Position numbers and translations under genes: made by a program. Positions 5,987-8,745 of a DNA stretch of 8,745 nucleotides are shown piece after piece (positions within the stretch are counted from its first letter, which is position 1; each line of letters starts with the position of its first letter). The stretch lies in contig JBBTCJ010000127.1 of assembly GCA_038043285.1 (NCBI GenBank), positions 1-8,745 on the forward strand. The letters run 5' to 3'. The DNA comes from JBBTCJ01 sp038043285. Lineage in GTDB: Bacteria; Planctomycetota; Phycisphaerae; UBA1845. The notes beneath the pieces were generated by a model, which worked only from the letters and a program-made list of their open reading frames with translations, had not been told where the DNA came from and did no database searches.

Positions 5987-7735
5987 GTGAAGATCGCGCT
6001 GGCACAACTCAACCCGATCGTCGGTGACGTGGAAGGCAACGCGCGGCTCATCGCGCAAGCGCTGGACCGCGCCCGCGACGCCCGCGCCGATCTGCTGGTC
6101 ACCCCTGAATTGGCCGTCGTCGGCTATCCGCCCAAAGACCTCGTCCTCCACCGCGAATTCGTCGAAGCCAACGTGCAGGCCGTCCAGCGCATCGCCGCCT
6201 CGTGCCACGGCATCGCCGCCCTCGTGGGATACGTCCGGCCCGATCCCTCCGCGACCGGCAAGGGAGTTTTCAACGCCGCCGCGTTGTGCCGTGACGGACA
6301 AATCGAAGCTGCCTACGCCAAGACCTTGCTGCCGACCTACGACGTCTTTGACGAAGCCCGATACTTCAACCCCGGCGAGCACCCGCTGGTATTCACCGTC
6401 ACCCTCGGCGGAACGTCCATCCGCGTCGGCGTCACCATCTGCGAAGACCTCTGGAACAACCGCCAATTCGACGGCCGGCGGGTCTACGCCGCCGATCCGA
6501 TCGCCCGAAGCGTCGAGGCCGGCGCCGAACTCCTCGTTAACCTCTCCGCCTCCCCTTTCCGAGCGGAGATCGAAACCGACCGATTGCGGTTGTTCGGCGC
6601 GCAGGCACGAAACCACAACCTGCCCATCGCCTACGTCAACCAATGTGCCGGCCACGACGACCTGGTCTTCGACGGCGCCAGCATGGTCCTCGACCGCGCC
6701 GGCCGCATCGTCGCCCGCGCGAAGGCCTTCGAGGAAGACCTGCTGATCGTCGACCTGGAATGCCTACAAAAACCCCTCTCCCCCGTTTTCGGGGGAGAGG
6801 GTAGGGTGAGGGGGATTCCCAATGCACTCGAAGGGCCACCACATGGCACTTATGCAGACCCTCCTGCGGCCCGCATCGAACCCTATCCCGATCGGCTCGA
6901 AAGTGTTCGCGCCGCCCTGGTCCTGGGCATTCGCGACTATGTCCGAAAGTGCGGATTCTCCGACGTGTGCCTGGGCCTATCCGGGGGAATCGACTCGGCC
7001 CTCACCGCCGCCCTCGCCGTGGACGCCCTGGGGCGCGGTCACGTTCACGCGATCGCCCTCCCCTCTCGTTTCACCTCGCCGCAAAGCATCGAGGACGCTC
7101 GGCGCCTGGCCGACAACCTCGCCATCGACTTCCGAACCATCGCCATCGAATCCGCCCACGAGGCCTTCGAACGATCGCTGGCCGACGCCTTCACCGGACG
7201 CGCGCCCGACGCGACCGAAGAGAACCTCCAAGCCCGCATCCGCGGCAATCTCCTGATGGCCCTGTGCAACAAGTTTGGCTGGCTGCTGTTGAGCACGGGG
7301 AACAAGAGTGAATTGGCCGTCGGATACTGCACTCTCTACGGCGATATGTGCGGCGCGCTGGGCGTCCTCGGCGACGTATGGAAAACCACCGTCTATCAAT
7401 TGGCTGAGCGGATCAACCGCGACGCCGGCCGCGAACTCATCCCCCGTCGAACGATCGAACGGGTTCCGACGGCCGAACTGCGCGAGAACCAGACCGACCA
7501 GGACACGCTGCCGCCCTACGACCTGCTTGACACCGTTCTCGAACGATACGTCGAGCGCGGCGACTCCGTGGAGCAGATCATCGGGCGGGGTTTCAAGCAG
7601 GAAGTCGTCGAATGGATCGCCCGGGCGGTTTACCGCGCTGAGTACAAGCGGAAGCAGGCCCCCGTCATCCTCAAGGTCAGCCGCCGCGCCTTCGGCGCCG
7701 GCTGGCGAGCGCCCATCGCCGCCGCAGGCCGATAG
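5987..7735 (+). CDS. nadE: Glutamine-dependent NAD+ synthetase
   Basis: It catalyses the last step of NAD+ synthesis: deamido-NAD+ plus ATP and glutamine-derived ammonia give NAD+. 582 residues form two domains in one chain. The N-terminal nitrilase-type glutaminase (1-255) has the full triad Glu41 (TPELAVVGYPP), Lys112 (YAKTLLPTYDVFDE) and Cys152 (ICEDLW). The C-terminal synthetase (about 300-582) has the pyrophosphatase loop SGGIDS (332-337), NLQARIRGNLLMA, STGNKSE and the late motif RREYKR-like AEYKRKQAP. Length and order fit the bacterial two-domain family. The start is GTG, because an in-frame TGA lies six bases upstream and MKIALAQLNPIVGD is the usual N-terminus; no clear ribosome site is seen. 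Oddity: residues 263-276 (PLSPVFGGEGRVRG) in the interdomain linker come from an inserted palindromic repeat. It is transcribed alone, convergent with scpB. Confidence 0.97.
   Translation: MKIALAQLNPIVGDVEGNARLIAQALDRARDARADLLVTPELAVVGYPPKDLVLHREFVEANVQAVQRIAASCHGIAALVGYVRPDPSATGKGVFNAAALCRDGQIEAAYAKTLLPTYDVFDEARYFNPGEHPLVFTVTLGGTSIRVGVTICEDLWNNRQFDGRRVYAADPIARSVEAGAELLVNLSASPFRAEIETDRLRLFGAQARNHNLPIAYVNQCAGHDDLVFDGASMVLDRAGRIVARAKAFEEDLLIVDLECLQKPLSPVFGGEGRVRGIPNALEGPPHGTYADPPAARIEPYPDRLESVRAALVLGIRDYVRKCGFSDVCLGLSGGIDSALTAALAVDALGRGHVHAIALPSRFTSPQSIEDARRLADNLAIDFRTIAIESAHEAFERSLADAFTGRAPDATEENLQARIRGNLLMALCNKFGWLLLSTGNKSELAVGYCTLYGDMCGALGVLGDVWKTTVYQLAERINRDAGRELIPRRTIERVPTAELRENQTDQDTLPPYDLLDTVLERYVERGDSVEQIIGRGFKQEVVEWIARAVYRAEYKRKQAPVILKVSRRAFGAGWRAPIAAAGR
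6774..6814 (+). repeat. Near-perfect 41-bp palindromic repeat inserted in-frame in nadE
   Basis: CCCTCTCCCCCG-TTTT-CGGGGGAGAGGG (6774-6801) is a perfect 12-bp stem with a T4 loop, followed by the conserved tail TAGGGTGAGGGGG (6802-6814). It is the same family and length as copies B and C at 2666-2759. It is read as PLSPVFGGEGRVRG; the other two plus-strand frames hit stops in the tail (TGA or TAG), so the observed frame is the only tolerable one in this orientation. It falls between the two NadE domains, away from catalytic motifs. Confidence 0.9.
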
Positions 7736-7757
7736 GGCGTTTCCCGTTTTGGCGTAG

Positions 7758-7789
7758 CGTCGCCCTTCAAGGACGGCGCGTCTTCTTTT
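7758..7789 (+). terminator. Probable terminator of nadE
   Basis: CGTCGCCCT-TCA-AGGACGGCG pairs over nine positions with one mismatch and one G-U, starts 23 bp after the nadE stop, and is followed by the T-rich TCTTCTTTT. Two further small GC hairpins lie at 7806-7820 and 7824-7836 in the spacer to scpB. Confidence 0.45.
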
Positions 7790-7841
7790 GCGTTGCGGAA
7801 AACGCCGCGGATGACCCGCGACACCGCGAGGCGCGGACAAA

Positions 7842-7861
7842 TGAAATGCCCTGGGAAGGGC
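7842..7861 (-). terminator. Weak terminator-like hairpin at the scpB stop
   Basis: The minus strand reads GCCCT-TCCC-AGGGC then ATTTCAT. The 5-bp stem overlaps the first base of the hairpin with the stop codon TAG. The stem is short and the tail only partly T-rich. Confidence 0.3.
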
Positions 7862-8493
7862 TACGCTTCCGTCGGAGTCGGGGCGGATGCGAGCTTTAGT
7901 TGCGGGATCGAGGACGGTTGATCGTCGTCGAGCTTGGGAAGATCCTTCAACGAGGCCAATCCGAAGATCTCCAGGAACCGGTTGGTGGTTCCATACAAGA
8001 GGGGCCGGCCGATTTCCTCGGCGCGTCCGACGATGCGGACGAGGTCCATCTCCCGCAACCGCAACAGCATGTCGCCCGCGGCGACGCCGCGGATGGCCTC
8101 GATGTTGGCGCGGATCACGGGTTGTTTGTAGGCCACGACGGCCAGCGTTTCGAGGGCCGCCGAGGAAAGTCGGGAATCGGATCGGGCCTTGTGCAGCTTC
8201 TGAATCCAGGTGTGGTACGAAGGCAGCGTCAGCAGTTGATAGCCCTTGGCGATGGACTCCACGCGGAAGGACGCGCCGCAGCGCTGGTACCGTTCGTTGA
8301 GCGCCTCGACGTGACGTCGGACGTCGTTGGCGTCACCGACGCCGAGAATCTGCGCGATGCGCGAGCCGGGCAGAGGGTCGTCGGTGGACATCAGCAACGC
8401 CTCGACGATCGCCTCCGGGGTGACTTGGCCGTTGTGGCCGCCATCGTCAACCGGCGCGACGCAATCCATGTTGTCGGGAAGCTGTTGGACCAT
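7861..8493 (-). CDS. scpB: Segregation and condensation protein B
   Basis: ScpB binds the kleisin ScpA and, with Smc, forms the bacterial condensin that organises and segregates the chromosome. 210 residues, within the usual family range. Two winged-helix domains are seen: about 25-90 (EAIVEALLMSTDDPL, then YQRCGASFRVE and GYQLLT) and about 108-185 with the family signature RLSSAALETLAVVAYKQPV, IEAIRGV, VRIVGRAEEIGRPLLYGTT and FLEIFGL. The C-terminal 25 residues are a variable Pro/Ser tail. The ATG at 8493 has no clear ribosome site; Met9 is a possible alternative. scpA is often adjacent in other bacteria but is not in this window, and the 250 bp upstream hold repeats instead of a gene, so scpB appears to be transcribed alone here. 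Confidence 0.96.
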   Translation of the reverse strand: MVQQLPDNMDCVAPVDDGGHNGQVTPEAIVEALLMSTDDPLPGSRIAQILGVGDANDVRRHVEALNERYQRCGASFRVESIAKGYQLLTLPSYHTWIQKLHKARSDSRLSSAALETLAVVAYKQPVIRANIEAIRGVAAGDMLLRLREMDLVRIVGRAEEIGRPLLYGTTNRFLEIFGLASLKDLPKLDDDQPSSIPQLKLASAPTPTEA

Positions 8494-8597
8494 GAGCGCA
8501 AATGTTAACCGCGCGGCGCCGACTTTGACAGTCGAGACGCTCCGTTACTCCTTCCTCGGGTCCGGGACAGTTTAGGCGGGGCCGGGGCGTGTGTTCC

Positions 8598-8733
8598 GAA
8601 CCGCAAGTGATCACGAGCGGTCCAGACTTGACCGCTCCATTCTGTCGCGGTTCTGATAAAAGACCGGGCCACTCCCTCGCGGTCGCGGTGCGGATGAAGG
8701 AAAGAAACCGCTCCATGCTGTCGCGGTTCTGAT
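8598..8733. repeat. Cluster of four dispersed ACCGC-N11-GCGGT repeats
   Basis: Plus-oriented copies at 8631-8657 (ACCGCTCCATTCTGTCGCGG then TTCTGAT), 8669-8695 (a diverged copy, CCACTCCCTCGCGGTCGCGG then TGCGGAT) and 8707-8733 (differing from the first at one base), plus an inverted relative at 8598-8621 (GAACCGC...AGCGGT). Each carries inverted ends able to form a 5-bp hairpin. Copies are spaced about 38 bp apart. They fill the region upstream of scpB; no gene is seen in 8494-8745. Confidence 0.75.
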
Positions 8734-8745
8734 CGGCGCCTCACC

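Noticed and set aside
5663..6655. 330-codon minus-strand open frame opposite the start of nadE
   Set aside because: It overlaps the certain nadE gene, shows no recognisable domain, and arises from GC-rich codon bias on the opposite strand.
6774..6801. nadE hairpin considered as an intragenic terminator
   Set aside because: No T-run follows the stem on the plus strand, and the reading frame continues intact into a complete synthetase domain.
8525..8530. Plus-strand TTGACA, a perfect -35 box
   Set aside because: No -10 follows at proper spacing and no plus-strand gene lies downstream; it sits in the loop and arm of a small CGACT/AGTCG dyad.
8447..8744. Minus-strand open frames upstream of scpB
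   Set aside because: Their products (SEPRQHG- and SFIRTATA-like stretches) are translations of the dispersed repeats and lack ribosome sites.

Overview
The window is high-GC, free-living-bacterium DNA. A planctomycete (Planctomycetota) is my best guess, an inference from three things: a secreted protein built of cysteine-rich repeats, a calcium-type repeat and a GCGC-transmembrane tail; many imperfect palindromic repeats between and inside genes; and sparse, mostly single-gene units. Myxococcota-like lineages cannot be excluded from sequence alone.

Layout, left to right. Positions 1-294 hold no convincing gene, only degenerate palindromic repeats. A 59-residue coiled-coil-like protein lies on the minus strand at 295-474, with a strong ribosome site and a perfect -10 box; the space to 760 holds three stacked palindromes. 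A two-gene minus-strand operon follows: a receiver-like protein (2080-3201) whose linker is made of palindromic repeats, overlapping by 4 bases a diguanylate cyclase (761-2083) with intact GGDEF and I-site. A terminator-promoter junction separates it from a 715-residue secreted protein (3499-5646, minus) with a CHxPPGNP module, seven exact 46-residue eight-cysteine repeats, a thrombospondin-type-3-like stretch, a beta-rich domain and a MYXO-CTERM-like tail. After a divergent 340-bp spacer comes a glutamine-dependent NAD+ synthetase (nadE, plus, 5987-7735), then convergently the condensin accessory protein scpB (7861-8493, minus). The right end holds four copies of a short dispersed repeat.

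How the genes relate: nadE (NAD synthesis) and scpB (chromosome segregation) are housekeeping genes with no visible link to each other. The operon pair probably works together in cyclic-di-GMP signalling. The secreted Cys-rich protein is a likely surface or matrix protein, transcribed separately.

The most notable signal is one 41-bp palindromic repeat that sits inside two unrelated genes: three tandem copies in the receiver-like gene and one near-perfect copy in the interdomain linker of nadE. The copies are translated in three different frames without breaking either gene. No wholly new system is evident; this exon-like behaviour of a repeat, and the architecture of the Cys-rich protein, deserve the second look.
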